Assembly (NCBI RefSeq): GCF_008831285.2
Contig: NC_045150.1
Span: 6,894,001 to 6,958,000 of the forward strand
Direction of reading: 5' to 3'
From: Nymphaea colorata
Lineage: Eukaryota; Streptophyta; Magnoliopsida; Nymphaeales; Nymphaeaceae
DNA length: 64,000 bases
The position numbers and the translations under genes were made by a program. Shown one piece after another: positions 33,851 through 48,040 of this stretch. The notes under the pieces were generated by a model. It was not told where the DNA came from. It was given only the letters and a program-made list of their open reading frames with translations, and did not search any database. Numbering within the stretch: the first letter of the stretch is position 1; each line of letters opens with the position of its first letter.

Positions 33851-35461
33851 TATCTTTTACTATAATGACGTCTGCCTGTTCTTGGTCCCCGATCATATTA
33901 TATATATTATATGACACTGGCGTCAGCCATATTGGTTGTGGTCCTGATGTTCCTCTTTGTGGAAGAAACAGTCGTATGGCATCATCTTCTTCAAGTCTAC
34001 CACCAACACCAATGACGGCTTACAAGTTTTGGTGGAGGAGAGGACTTGGAGGGTCGTCAGATACCCTTCTCCTCTCAATTAGAATTAGATCTAAGAAACA
34101 GACAAGGAGAGTGCTGGCCGATAGTCAAGTCCTCGGCTCTTGGATTGCCCCGCTATGTCTTCCAGTCGAACTTGACAATGTCAGCTCGTGCTCGACTCGA
34201 CTCAATAGACCAAGTCAAAGCTCAACCTCATCTCATTTAAGTTGGTTTCGCAACACCCATTTAAGTGACAAGATTTTTTAATAAGCTTGTTTAATCAAAT
34301 CAACTTAACATAAAATGAAATTGTAAATATACATGAAATCATGTCGAGTCGAGCCGAGGCGAGTCAACCTGTTTGTGAACTCGACCTTAAATCGAGCTTG
34401 ACTTGTTTAGCAAAAAGGCTGGCTCGCTCTCGAGCTCATTGTTCAGCCCTACCAAAATGTATGCATCATGTCTCTGGTCCGACTTGTGAGGGACTATGCT
34501 CCCATGCTATGAAGGACTCTCTTGTTCGACTTGCGGGTAACTATGCTTCTGTACTATAAGGGAGGTGGGTCATACCTGCAAGTTGAAGCACGTTGAGATC
34601 TTAGGACAAAGAAAAGGTGAGAGGGCTTCGGCTCTCACCTAAGTGACATGATTAATCCTCCTGCTCAGTCGGAAAGCTGATACATATATACATAATACAA
34701 GACCGCAATCCGATACTTATACGTATAATACGACACCCCAATCTTGTGGGTTGGGAAATAATACAACAATTACTATGAGATCCTATAATGTAGGAAGAGC
34801 AAGTATTCTTCCTGTTTTACATTATTCTAATTACGATTTTCTTTTTCAGAATCCAAACTGCTTTTCTTTTTCACAATACAACAAAAAGTTTGAGTCGTTC
34901 TACATTCTTGCACCCATATTCTGAAAATCTCAGGAATGACAATGCATGTTGTAATATTTTTACTCCTTTACACATGTATCGAGCTTCAGCTAGAGCTATA
35001 GTGCTTTAGCTTGCCTCGAGCCCAGTAAGCTAACTGAACTTGCGTAAGCCAATAAGCTTGATAAGGTACATGAGAATACTCAAAGTTTAATATTCTAGTT
35101 GAATCCTTGTAACTCAAACTCCGCTCATTTATAAATTTCGAGCTTAAATTTAAGATTGAGATCGAACTTGCTTAGCAAATGAGTCGAGATCGAGTTGAAC
35201 TGAACTGAGCAAGTTCAAGTCCAGCCCTTAAACACCCAATAACTCGTCTTTGAAAGGATTAATGCAATCCCTCAAAGAAGTTCACCACCGCATGAAAGAA
35301 GAAGAAGTAGATCGTGTAGTCCTAAAAAGTGTGATATAGAATTTTTCTTTCTAGTGCTTTTCATCCACAACTGATTATGTGTTAGCATGTTAGGCACCCC
35401 TTGAAATTTGAAATCCAATGTTTCGGTGTATCTTGTCCAAAAATTTCTACTTTGGCCACTA
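33851..35461. other. Unassigned intergenic DNA with CGAGCTCGAG-like repeats
   Basis: At 34.16-34.45 kb and 34.97-35.23 kb the sequence is made of degenerate TCGAGC/GAGCTC/CAAGCTCG motifs like those at 22.6 kb. Open stretches of 60-140 codons in this area are products of the repeat motifs and have no domain I recognise. Confidence 0.45.
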
Positions 35462-35872
35462 GGGATGTCAATACATCCAACTTGAATTAGATATACGATG
35501 GAACCATTTCGAAAAAATCGGATATGGAAAAAACTTTAATATCTGACAAAGAGATCGGGTTGGATTCAGATTTTAAAAATAACATATGATAGGATTCGGA
35601 TTTGGATATGCATAAATATCCATTCAGATTCGAATATGGATTCGGACCAATCAATTGTTAAACAAATATCCTATATCCAATACTATTGCTTTTTAAAAAT
35701 CTGCCAAATTTGGTTTAAAATTCAGATTTGGATTCGAATATGAATGTAAAAATCAGATTCAGATTGGATTCGGAAATCGGATTATGATTCAGATACAACT
35801 TTTTTTTATTCCTATTTGAATCCTAATTCGAATTTGAATATATGAATATCCGAACAAAAAAAAGATATAATT
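35462..35872. repeat. Degenerate 'GGATTCGGATTTGGA' repeat element
   Basis: It starts GGGATGTCAATAC and consists of variants of GGATTCGGATTTGGATATG with TGCATAAATATCC. It belongs with the 2.80-3.20 kb element, which ends with the inverse of this start motif. Confidence 0.6.
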
Positions 35873-38172
35873 AAAAGTATGTTTGATTACATCAGTGCCA
35901 AAAACCTTTTGGTTGGCCTTAGAGATTAAGTCGTTGAGAATTGTTCTGAAAATATTGATTGCACAATCTTCTTTTTAGCAGCAGTTCCTCTGAAGTAGAC
36001 AGGCTATGGACCATAGTGAAGGCTAATTCATTAGACTTTACTAAATTGACTGCCCTTGTTTAAGTGACTCAGAAAGATGAGGTAATTTTGTCATCCTTTT
36101 ACACTATGATTTCAAGATAAGAAAAAAATTTTTCAATTAAGAGTTTGTTTCTTTCACTGCCAAGAGTAGCAGTATAGCTACTACCGTAGTTCGTACTGCT
36201 ACAACTATAGATTAAATTAGCAATATATAGAAGAGCAATCTTAATTCTTACTTTTCTGGTGATCTTTAAATCAGTACTACGGTACACTGTAATTTGGAAC
36301 ACTTGAATGTTATTTGTCATTGTTAACTCTTGCTAGCTCTATTGTTATTTCTTCTCTACAATTTGGAACAGTGTATTATGTGAGTTTATATTTAGACATC
36401 TCTGGTAATGCTGAATCTTACATTTCTATTATGTCAGTACATTATGGCATGTCTTTTCCCACAAAAATAAAATTTACGACCTTCTCATAGTGATGATATA
36501 ATGAAGATGCCATTTGGAGGTTGGGTAACGTGGAAACTTAAGGGGACGTTTTATAGCCTCACATATGAGGTCCGAGGCGATTGGAGATTATTGGGATTCT
36601 CAAATCGCAGAGTTAAGATCGTACCCCTCCTCCCATCCGACTTCAAATATGAGGTTTTGACCTTAAATTGAGGAACCCAAATACTCATTTTTCACATAGT
36701 GATCATAAAATTTGATTTTGTTTACATTGCCACAAAAGGGAGATGTTAGATCAGCATCAGATCTGATACCTTATGCTATCAAACACACTCTGGATTTTGC
36801 CCCAGGTAAGTTTTATTGTGTTTTGTGTTACTTGGAACTCCTTCTGTACTTTCTATTTGATACATACTAATGCTGCATATTTAGTGGTAATCCTTTACTT
36901 ACATTATGTTTGCCGTATTCTATTGTCATGCTTTTGTTTCTCAACCTCCCCTAACTATATGTGTCATTTGAATGGCTGGCTAATATTATTGAATTGGCAT
37001 TTCAGTTGTACACTTCGTGTTCAATAGATCAAACATGTCTGCAACAACTGATCCTTCTCAAGTTAACCTCTCTTGGCGGCTGACACTTCAAAAATCATGG
37101 AGAAGCTTAAGCCATGGCATCATATGCTTGACTTTCATGCTTAAGCCATGACTTTACTTTATGTCAAACATAAATCATAACAAAATTGTTTCTGAAGCGT
37201 TTCATGCAGGTAAGGCAAGGAAAATGTCCTCTTCATCCTTTTTCCACTGTATCCTTTCCATTTTTGTGCTAGGGCCAACTCCAAGCATTGAACCGAATGT
37301 TATCTTCCCCACTTCCATTATACTACATGATAACAAATGGACATACACTAGCAAGCTAGTATTTCACATTGTTCTCAATGAAGCTCCTGTTTTATTTGAA
37401 AACACATAATGTGACGAAGATCATCATTTATGTTAGACACCAAAACTAAGACCGTGTATGTGAGGTCTTCTCATACAGTCTCGTGTCTCAAGCAAACCAA
37501 GGGAAACCAACTACTGATAAAGTTAAAATTAATCAACTTCTTCTTTGTCACTATCAATTACTTGGACCCATCAAGCCATTTGAGCATATACCCAAGACAC
37601 TCAACTTCTACATCTTATGCGGCAGAGGGATCGGGTAAGGGCAGCGATGAGCTTAGTTGAAGAGGTCATTTGAAGGAGAATCAGGGAACCCCCTGTAGCT
37701 GTTGGAACTCTGCAGAACTAAACGTACCGTGGTTCATAAACTAACTTAATGGCGTCAAACGTGACTCCACTTGGGCAAATGGTGGGTACTCGGGTTGGGA
37801 AGACTGCTACGGCGGCTTTGAGGCCTTTACGTTTTAATTTGATCTGGTTGACATCTGCCTCACTAAGTCTAGCCAACATGAGAGAGAGATAGAGAGAGAT
37901 TTTTCATTGATGATTATCAGATACAATTTTTCCTTTGGCAATGACAGGAAACAGAATATCATTCTTTGTGTGGAAGTTTTCTATTAACGAACCCTTGTAC
38001 AGCCACTTCTGTTGAATCCAAGAAATTTCTATTTGCATTGTCGGCTTGAGTGCGCAGCAGATTCACGAATCTTTAAGTAAACAGAGGCATGCATCTACAA
38101 AAGAATCCCCCATCCAAACCACTTTGCTTAATCCCAATAAACAATCTTCGTAACAAACTCCTCCAAGTGATG
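35873..38172. other. Unassigned intergenic DNA
   Basis: No gene recognised. Open stretches of 70-84 codons at 36.8-37.7 kb have hydrophobic or mixed translations without a motif. The last 100 bp or so probably belong to the 3' untranslated part of the STELLO gene. Confidence 0.4.
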
Positions 38173-38973
38173 TTACAGCAGCTCCAGTAAGAGTGGATCA
38201 CCTGAAGACATGGCCCTAATAAGCTTCATGAAATCAGAATCATTGGACACCTTCCATGGATGGACGGCAGCAGCTTGAGCCAAATAAAAGCTCTTAGGGT
38301 CAGATGATTCACCACCAACTCTGTAAATCATACTTTTGAGGGCCTGAGAATCAAAGTTAGATGATGAATCCATTGCCAGAAAAAACATTGGTACAGCAAT
38401 CTTCTGATGCAGCTTCAGATCTCCAACATGGCTCACAAGATCAACAAAATCTGCCACAAATCGCTGAGAAACATAAAATATGTCTGAACTGCAGATGACA
38501 AGCTTTTCTTCACCAATGTTCTCCTTGTAATTGATTTGGAAATGGACAGGAAGAGAGGTCATAAGTTTCTTCACGATATCCACACCTTCTCTTATGTACC
38601 AAGCTGAATTCTTAGAATTGGTAGGTGCAGTAATCCAGGACTTTGGAACCTGATGGACATGGATTATGAATCCTCACGAGATCTCACATCAAAGTATCAG
38701 CAGCAAATTTAGAATTAGAAATTACCTTGTTAGTAATCCATAGCTTATCCCTGTCTGCCTGCAGTAGGTTCCAATAGTTGAGGATAGTGTCATCGGTAAT
38801 AAAAAGAAACCCTTCAGCATTTGCAAATCTGTCAAATATCTTTGGTAGGACCCTACAACATGGTGTAACCAAAGCATACAAAAATCTTATACTCTTCCAT
38901 GAGAGAATTAACACAGTAAACAATATGCCGAAAGATACAGTATCAGGGTTTCCGACCCAGAGGTTTATATAAA

Positions 38974-39012
<39 letters not shown>

Positions 39013-42000
39013 CTGAAGCCAATGCTGAAGCTGATCAAATTATATGAAATTGAATGAAAAAAGAAAACTAAAGCATGACAAAGGGTTTTCCTTCCAGCTA
39101 CCAAAGAAGATTGGCACATACAAACAAGAAATACTAACGAGAGATGTTAACCAGAAACTCATCTGATTAACTTTCACCAACAACTGTCGGGCTAACTCAA
39201 AGTCATCTTGCATTTCAGACATCAGAACACGTTAAATTCAAAAACAACAACCAGATCTTCCCTTAAGAATCCTGTATCCCATATTCAGCCTAATTCAATT
39301 GCTTAGTTCGATCCTGCACATTGTTAACTAACAGCACGGTTTCCCAGTAACAAGCCAAGAAGACAAATTCAACCAAATAAGTGAACACAGAACATCATCT
39401 GCCTCAACTCAGTGCTGAAAAGACGGATGGACGTAGGCTGCACATTTGACTTGTGCAGTACTCTGGGCCCTCTGAGCACCAAATGGCATTTCACATTCAG
39501 AAGACGTTAAAACCTTAAAATTCAAGGAGACTCCAATCACATCCTCCCCTAAGAATTCCACATTCAAAATTTATCCCATTTTAGTTAATCTAGTTCTGAA
39601 CATAGTTTGTTAGAACCGAATACTAAGATGACAAGTTCAAGCAAACAAGTCATCCTGACATGTACCTTCATTACAATGTGTGTCACTGTCAGAGTATCAT
39701 CTTCCAGAGCAACACTCAGCACTAATAACAAAAGGCCCTATTACTAAAGATTTTACTTGACAGTTGCTTTTTTGCCCTTTCCACACCAAAAGATTAAGTG
39801 AAAGATGTAGAAGACAATATACTTAGTCAAAGAGAAGTCAGTAGTATGCCTAAAGAACAACTAACAAAACATAAAAAAGCAACTCAACGGAAAGGGAGAC
39901 ATAAGAAAGCAAAAGAGTTGACAACTACTGCAATAAAGTTAAGGGCATGCTTATCCTCCTCCAGCCAACAGTAGATATGATTGCCTACTTATCCTCCTCT
40001 GGACCACTAAACAATGACTTCATAATGCACAGATTGGTTAGGTATATACTAGACCTCAAGGCTTCACCAAGTTTGACAGAGTTGATAATTCACAGATTGG
40101 TTTTTTTTGACTTGGTTAATCCACTTTACCTTAGACTATACCTACCGATTTTCTTAGTTTCTTAGTCATTCTTCCGTTCACCTACTCTCCAATGCCACAT
40201 GGATAATAAGGCTATAAGCATGCAGCATGCAGTAACTTCTGTAGATCTGTAAAATCTACCATGCTTTCCATTTCAAAGTATATTTTTTCATCTTGAACCA
40301 TCTAAGACATGGGGCATGTGCAGACAAGAAGTCATACATGTAGATATTTAAAAAAGGGCATAATTTAATAAAGAGTTATCCAACCTTGCAAGTCTACTTT
40401 ATTACAAGGCTACAAGCACGTCATGACCTACTGGCTCAACACCCACTGAAAATTACTGGGTCTGCATAAATATGCCATCCTATTTTCAACTTTTTTACTT
40501 AAACATAATGATGAAACATTGAAAATAGATGGACTCTTTATCTACCTTGCCTGTCCAGAACCCATTCTGCTGACATTATGCATGTTTCTCAATAACCAAA
40601 CTATTGGATTTTAAGGTTGCAAACCTGCAATACTATGGCCTATCTAATTATGGTTGGTTTCCAACCTTAGGGCTATCAAGTTATCTACACATTTTGAAAT
40701 CTTCATTCTCGTACCTGTGTTTCCTTTTCGACAGCTGAGTGTGTAAGTTAACAGGTTAAGTGGTAATAATCAATAACTGACTGTCATGCCAATGTACTAG
40801 TTTAGTCACTCAGTTAATGGTAAAATTTGTCACTCGAATTTCTCTTATGTAACTTATCTATTAGCTAATCTTCTGAGGTTGTTTTGAGGTTACTAAAACA
40901 TGAACATTTTTCATGTAACCAAGTATCACCGTTGACTACAACCTTATTGACTATGAAACCTTTATTTAGAATTATGCAGCATTATTTAGTCACAAACTGC
41001 ATCATTCAGTTGATATTAGTTAAGCCTCAAGACAGTCAATATGCAATCACTGGGTTCTTGGGGAAATATTCCAGCAGCAAAAGATGCAGTAGGCATGTGG
41101 GTGACAAGAAAGGTGGGCAAGGCAAGAACAAGAGACAGACATGAGCCCACTATTAGGCCTTCGTTCACTTGAAGTTCAGTTGCAAGTTATTAAACCTGCT
41201 ATTACATCACCAAGCATTTACTATGATTTCTCATTGTATAGCTGCGTCTATGGTCCAAAAGGATCTCGATCAGACTAATCTAGTAGTCACTGAACTATCT
41301 GATATATGCCCCTTTATGTAAGAAGGGCGTGCTGCTCTCATGTAATAGCTGACTTCTCGTCATCCTATTACCTTTAACAAAACCTCTTGTTTCGTCAAAA
41401 AGAAAAAAACTGATCCATGTAGAAATGACCTCAACCAATGGAAGTACTACTTCAAGATAAAATTATCATCTAAACTGCCAAAGAGACAAGGGTATATGAA
41501 TATCCTACATTCTAACTACATTTTATAAGTAATATTAGGAAAAGAGTTGCATATCACCCATGCAGATCAGGCATCAGAAACTCCAACCGTAGCTTAAAAA
41601 CCAGGCAGAGAAATTGGAAGGAAATACAGAAAACACTTGAAGTAACAGGCGGAAAACTCATCAACGTCCAGTGGAAACGAGGAACCATTTAAAGCAATAA
41701 CGGCTAAAAACATAAACTTGCAAATTTAGAACCACCATAGTGTGCGAGAAGACATCCTAAAAAGTTAGCCCCTCAAAACAACTACAAATGGCCTGCAAAG
41801 ACAGGTGTGCAATTGGCAAAAAATAGGAAACAAAATTCTCAGATGTTGGAGAAAGAGTCCATTTGCTCCGTCATTCTAAATACCACAAGAGAAATAAAGG
41901 GTCACCGCACAATCACGTCCGTTCGTCTTCTACCAATGTATATATTTGTCGACGCGGAGGAAAGGGGTTCTACACATGAAAAGATCTCAAACAAAAATGA

Positions 42001-43798
42001 AAGCTCAGTCAAGCTAAGAGCAAGAAGCAACTTACTTGTACACTTCCCAGTATTTCCCACCAAATTCAACACCATGTTCAGGATTGGCCTGTTCCGATAG
42101 AATGACTACCCGTTTGAATACCCGCCCGTAAAGCATTCTCCATTCCAAAGCAGTATGGTTCACATTACGGCCATCACAGTACATGATCAGAACAACATTG
42201 CCAAGATTCTTTCGCCACTGTATGAGGTTTCCGATCTCAAAGTTCACAGCTCCCCCTTCTTCAACACCAAGATGCATTGATGGAAGCTTGAGCGGGACGA
42301 ATTCCTTCGGATCTCCATGACCAACAACTGTCCGCCCCCGATCGAGTTCGAGCGTCATTAGTCTTGGCTGAACATAACCAACCGCTAACAAGTCCAGGAG
42401 CCAAGCTGCGGTGAATTTCACATCCTGCTCCGTCCAGAACCCCTCTTCCGCCATGGAATAGCTCAAATGCAGTATCTTATCAAACAGCGTCTGCATATTC
42501 GATCGCCAAGAGATCAAAAACTTGATCAGTCTACCTACATGAACATGTAAATCTTTCTCCTCTGCAAATGGATACAGTTGAATCTGATCAACCCGATGAA
42601 CTGTTGGAGGATAAACAGCAAGACATCCTCCCATCTCCCACAGAATCCTCTGTGCCAAGTATCCCCTGATCACATCCGAAGCCATGGAACTAACCGAAAC
42701 AGGGAGCATCAAACCCCAAAAAGCGGGACCGTGGAACAATGTATTGAACGAATTCATGGGCGCCATTAGCCCCTGCGGTAATGCAACTCGAGGGGCATGG
42801 TCATCGAATCTGATATCGAATGTCTCGAATCCCGTCTTCCTCGTGAAGTAGAACACCGAATCAACGTCCGGCAAACCGTTCGATATACCCTGCTGTATGA
42901 ATTGTTTCCCGCCATAGACCTCCGTATAGAATTCTTCATGCCCGAGATCTCCAACGTTTTCAAGAGGCAATCCTCTCGGCCAGACAGATCTCTGCCCAAA
43001 ATGTATATACGGATTCACAACCGGACTACCCACGTGGCTATTGTTCTTGTTCTGGACCTCCCGATGAACATACTGCAACATCGTCCCTCTTCGGGCCTCC
43101 TCCCCGTCCAATTCGACATCGAAATGGTTGCCGAGATCCCCGCCGATAACTTCCACCCGATCGTCGGCATCGTATATCTTCTTGGCGCCATGCTGGATGG
43201 CGAAGAGATAGCCAACGTTCTTCCTAACGTAAGAATTGTAGGGAAGATGGTCAATGATTCGGAAGCCTAATTTGGCTTGGTCATCGAGAGAGAGGAAGAT
43301 GGCACCCTTCAACTGCCAGTCACTCGGAGTGTCGGCGTTGCCAATCGCGAGAACTTGCCATCCCTTCATCCTCACCAGAGCACGGACGGCGTCGGTGGGG
43401 GGCGAGGAGACGGAGACGACGATCCATCGCTCGGTTTTGAAGGAGGAGTACTTCGTACGGTCGGTGATTGGCGGAACAGAATTGAATTGGACTTGAGGGT
43501 ATGTAATTTTCGACTCTATCTCCCTGAGAGAGGCGGACTGGAAGCAGAAGGCGGTGGCGTCGCTGGCGCGGAAGAGGAAAAAAACGATGGCCGCTGTGGC
43601 AAGGGCGAAGGAGAAGACAAGAACCTTGGACAGGTTATGGGAGAAGCAGGAGAGGCCTAGGGCGTTGTGAGGTCCTTCTTCGTCTTCTTTGTGCTTGGGC
43701 AGATGAGGAAGCCTTGTGGGTTTGATTTGGGATTTTGAGTAATTGGGTGGTGGCGGGGATGGCGCTGCTGCTGGTTCGGATCTGTCTTGGACAAACAT
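38173..43798 (-). CDS. STL: STELLO-type Golgi glycosyltransferase-like protein (DUF288)
   Basis: This is a three-exon gene: 43798-42036, 38852-38726 and 38649-38173. Introns are 3,183 bp (donor AA|GTAAGT) and 76 bp. The frame is continuous and encodes 788 residues, close to Arabidopsis STL1/STL2. The start was placed at MFVQDR, which matches the family N-terminus; an ATG 17 codons upstream is also in frame. A short Pro-rich cytosolic tail is followed by one membrane segment at residues about 58-76, giving a type II Golgi topology. The lumenal part has KTERWIVVSVSSPPTD, an acidic DADD at 210-213 suggestive of nucleotide-sugar/metal binding, and RFANAEGFLFITDDTILNYW encoded at the start of exon 2. 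In Arabidopsis, STELLO proteins bind cellulose synthases in the Golgi and promote assembly and delivery of cellulose synthase complexes. The same role here is inferred from homology. Confidence 0.93.
38980..39011. repeat. (TA)n microsatellite in STELLO intron 1
   Basis: About 16 TA units lie some 130 bp from the exon 2 acceptor. The rest of the 3.2-kb intron contains no gene I can support. Confidence 0.9.
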
Positions 43799-43869
43799 GA
43801 TTGATAATGGGGGGAGAAGAGGAGGACCTCCCTTTCTCTCTCTGTTCAATGTCTAGGCTCTAGTCACTT

Positions 43870-44888
43870 GCTTTTCATCTGCTTAGACCTCCAAAGGTCT
43901 CCGTCTCCTTCTCAATCTTCTCGCTTGAATCCCTCGAGAAATCAATACCATCGTCAGCTTGGTCTCCTCCCTCCTTCCTGCTGCTGTTCGTCCCTTTTCT
44001 TCTTCTGTGTTGCACTCATCAGCCGAAGCAATGGAGTTGGTGCTTGTGTCTCCAGCAACAAGCAAATAGCCACTTTCTTACTCTTCACTTAACTATTCTA
44101 TAAAATAATTGTCACCTCCCTCGTTCTTTGTAGGTAGCCATGAGAGTGAAGGCTAGTCGTTAAGGAGTGCCTGTCCCCTGTCAGTGGAAGGTAATTGACT
44201 AATTTCTAGATGAAAATAGAGTGGGATCAACTCAAGGAGCCTGGTTCTAAATTCTTCCTCGCTGACACTCCTGCAGTCATTTGTAATCTTTTTCCTAATG
44301 GCGGAAACAGGACGCAGAGGGACCGTGTTACTCCCGGGTCCTAAAACAACTCTTTTTTTCTTCCAATCAATCATCATCGGTTGGAAGAAGTTTCTTGCAC
44401 ATCAAGGCATTTAACGACAGACTTTTTTAATTTTTTATTAACTAAAAATACTTTTTTTTAATATAAAAGCTAAAAGTTAGTTACTATAAAAATCGTTAAT
44501 TAAAATTTTTTTACTGATTTTTCAAACAAATTACTTCTATCAGGGGTGCGTTTTCTAGCTATGGTGATCTATCCAGGTTTTCATATCTGAAGATCTTTAG
44601 TCGGAACCCCGTCATGGGACCTCACAATCACGGTTTTTTACCCTACGCTGCTGAGATCTGTGCTTGCTTGAACAGTGGATTTCAGATCAACAGTGGATCA
44701 GAAATAATGAGGCTATCTAACCTAGAAGCCTCGTCACGTACAAATGTGCCGTTTTGAAAGGGATTTATGTTCGCATGGGTGAAACAATCAACAAAGGTCT
44801 TAACGAAGTAAAAAGCATTCTCCGGTAACCGTTGACGACAAAATGGCATTGCACCTCCTATTGTGTCTTCACTTTCTCTGTAAAATCA
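43870..44888. other. Unassigned DNA upstream of STELLO
   Basis: This holds the STELLO promoter side. Short overlapping open stretches on both strands have no domain. No clear TATA box was identified. Confidence 0.35.
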
Positions 44889-46204
<1,316 letters not shown>

Positions 46205-46288
46205 TCACGTTACGGAATAGCTGCCTTGAACCCATCAGTTAAGTTGAAGATTCACTGGGCTGCAAAATTTTGCTATTCCGTAACGTGA
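46205..46288. repeat. Perfect 17-bp inverted repeat, 50-nt spacer
   Basis: TCACGTTACGGAATAGC at 46205-46221 is matched exactly by GCTATTCCGTAACGTGA at 46272-46288. It lies directly after a CT microsatellite. It could be the ends of a very small element or a structured RNA. There is no sequence evidence for transcription. Confidence 0.9.
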
Positions 46289-47399
46289 TATGATGCATAT
46301 AGATATGTCCGATGGAAATCTTTTTTATGTCTTACTTTCACCTTTGGAAAGGACAAGTCATTTTTGTTAAATCCAAACGAGGCACAGGATCTGTTGTTTC
46401 CAGCAAATTTTTAGAAGTCTTTCTAAATTTTCTGTTTGGCAGGAGAAAAATGAAAGAATTCCAATAATAAAGGAAAGGTATTGTAATTATAAAATATGCG
46501 GCTAACGTTTTTATACACCTAATATTTGCACCATAAGTAAAGAATAGCAATCTGCCATTTAACCTAGCTTATCATTAACTTAAACCGAGTTGATTATAAT
46601 AATTCGAACCGTTGTCACAAACTTCTTTTTTCTTGGTTTCTACTCGAAAGGTTCTTCTTGGATGTTAATGTTGGGGTCTAGAGAAAACTTTGAGAACTCA
46701 AAAAATTTAAAAAATCTAGAAAAAATAATTAAAAAATGTGAAATTTTGAATTTTCTACCATTTTTCTTAGAAAAAGTTTGGTAAACATCCAAGATAGTTA
46801 TTAAAATGCTAAAGGCAATGAAAATTGAAAACAAAAGCTTAAGATTAAAAGTGAGCTTGTTTAAAAGCAACCGAAAATGCCATTATAATTTTCAGGGGAT
46901 GTTTTCATAATATCTCAACGAGTTCTTGTCTTTCTATGTTTATTTGGGGGACTTTGAGACTTGATTGAGCGCTCCTGTTTTCTACTTTCACATTTTTGTG
47001 GCAGTATTATCATAATATTTTGAAATGCTGCTGATATCTGAAGTTCTTCTTTGTGAACAACAGCACACAGGTCCTCATGGGCCGCATCTACCTTCCTGCT
47101 ATTCTTAACAACAGACTAGAAGCTATGGTAGATCTCCAACGGTTAATCAAAGACTATAGGGTACCTCTTCTGTTGTGGACCGCAGTCTTAGAATTATGGA
47201 AGAACCCAACAGATCTTTCACATCCTTTGCCGCTAGACTAGTGTATGATCAGCCAGACATGGTCAGATGCATCTGGGAATGATGGTCGTCTCATGGTTTT
47301 GCCAAGAACAATCTCATATCATAGTTGGAGTTCCACAGAGTGTTCTAAGGGGATTGTGGAGGATATTTGGTTCCAACCCACAGAGGCTGCCTGATGGTT
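46289..47399. other. Unassigned DNA
   Basis: AT-rich. The stretch at 47.05-47.24 kb is open for 62 codons and may belong to the LINE scrap that follows, but shows no diagnostic motif. Confidence 0.3.
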
Positions 47400-48040
47400 C
47401 AAGTTATTATCGAACTTGAAAAGGTTAGGCAGCAACCATTTGGGTGGAACAGAAGCATGTTGGGCAAGAATCTGTAGCCTGAAAGAGGAGATAGGCAAAG
47501 CACATCTAAGGGTGGACCAAGGGGATTCAGCGGCAATTAACATTGATCAGATGCTTAGAGAAAAGCTGCGATGTTCTCTGGATGAGGAGGAACACACAAA
47601 TGTGGCGGCAAAGAGCCAGAGTAAAATGGATGAAGGAAAGCAATAGAAACACAACTTACTTTCAGGCGTTAGTGTGGGGGGGGCGAAGATCAAAGAATGT
47701 GATCCACTCCCTGTAGAAGGGAGGCATCACTTCCTTCCAGGGCAGACGAGATCAGATCCTTATGTGATCGGTTTTTCTCTAACCTTTTGGGTGTGAATCA
47801 AACATCAGGTAAGCTTTTTCATAATCTTCAAGACGGTCCCAAGGTCACAGACGATGAGAGTGCTCAGCTCCTAAGCGCTCTATCCCTGGAGAGGAGGATT
47901 GGAATCCAGCAGGGGACAAGCAACAGGGCCAGGAAAAATTGGTCCTCATTCCATTCCATGTAGATTGGACCCTTAAAAAAATGAAGGGTCCTCCTGTTCG
48001 TAGCTCATGAAGGGAATGAGGCGGAGGACTATCCTTCAGC
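47400..48040 (+). pseudogene. LINE (L1-type) ORF2 fragment
   Basis: In shifting plus-strand frames the sequence follows the plant L1 region between endonuclease and reverse transcriptase. There is a KSQSKMDEGK-like stretch (family pattern: R.KW.KEGD.N), then FQALVWGG with a K-N-V-I-H piece and a VIGF piece. An ALSLE-like piece then precedes a GTSK/R-A-P-G-like remnant (family APGPDG), and the similarity ends near a VDWTL piece. Stops and frameshifts are numerous. No 5' or 3' end with poly(A) could be fixed. Confidence 0.6.

Noticed and set aside
33865..34559. Plus-strand frames of 64-138 codons
   Set aside because: They fall largely in CGAGCTCGAG-type drifting repeats and have no domain.
42766..43660. 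Several open frames on both strands within STELLO exon 1
   Set aside because: They overlap the well-supported STELLO frame and have no family resemblance.
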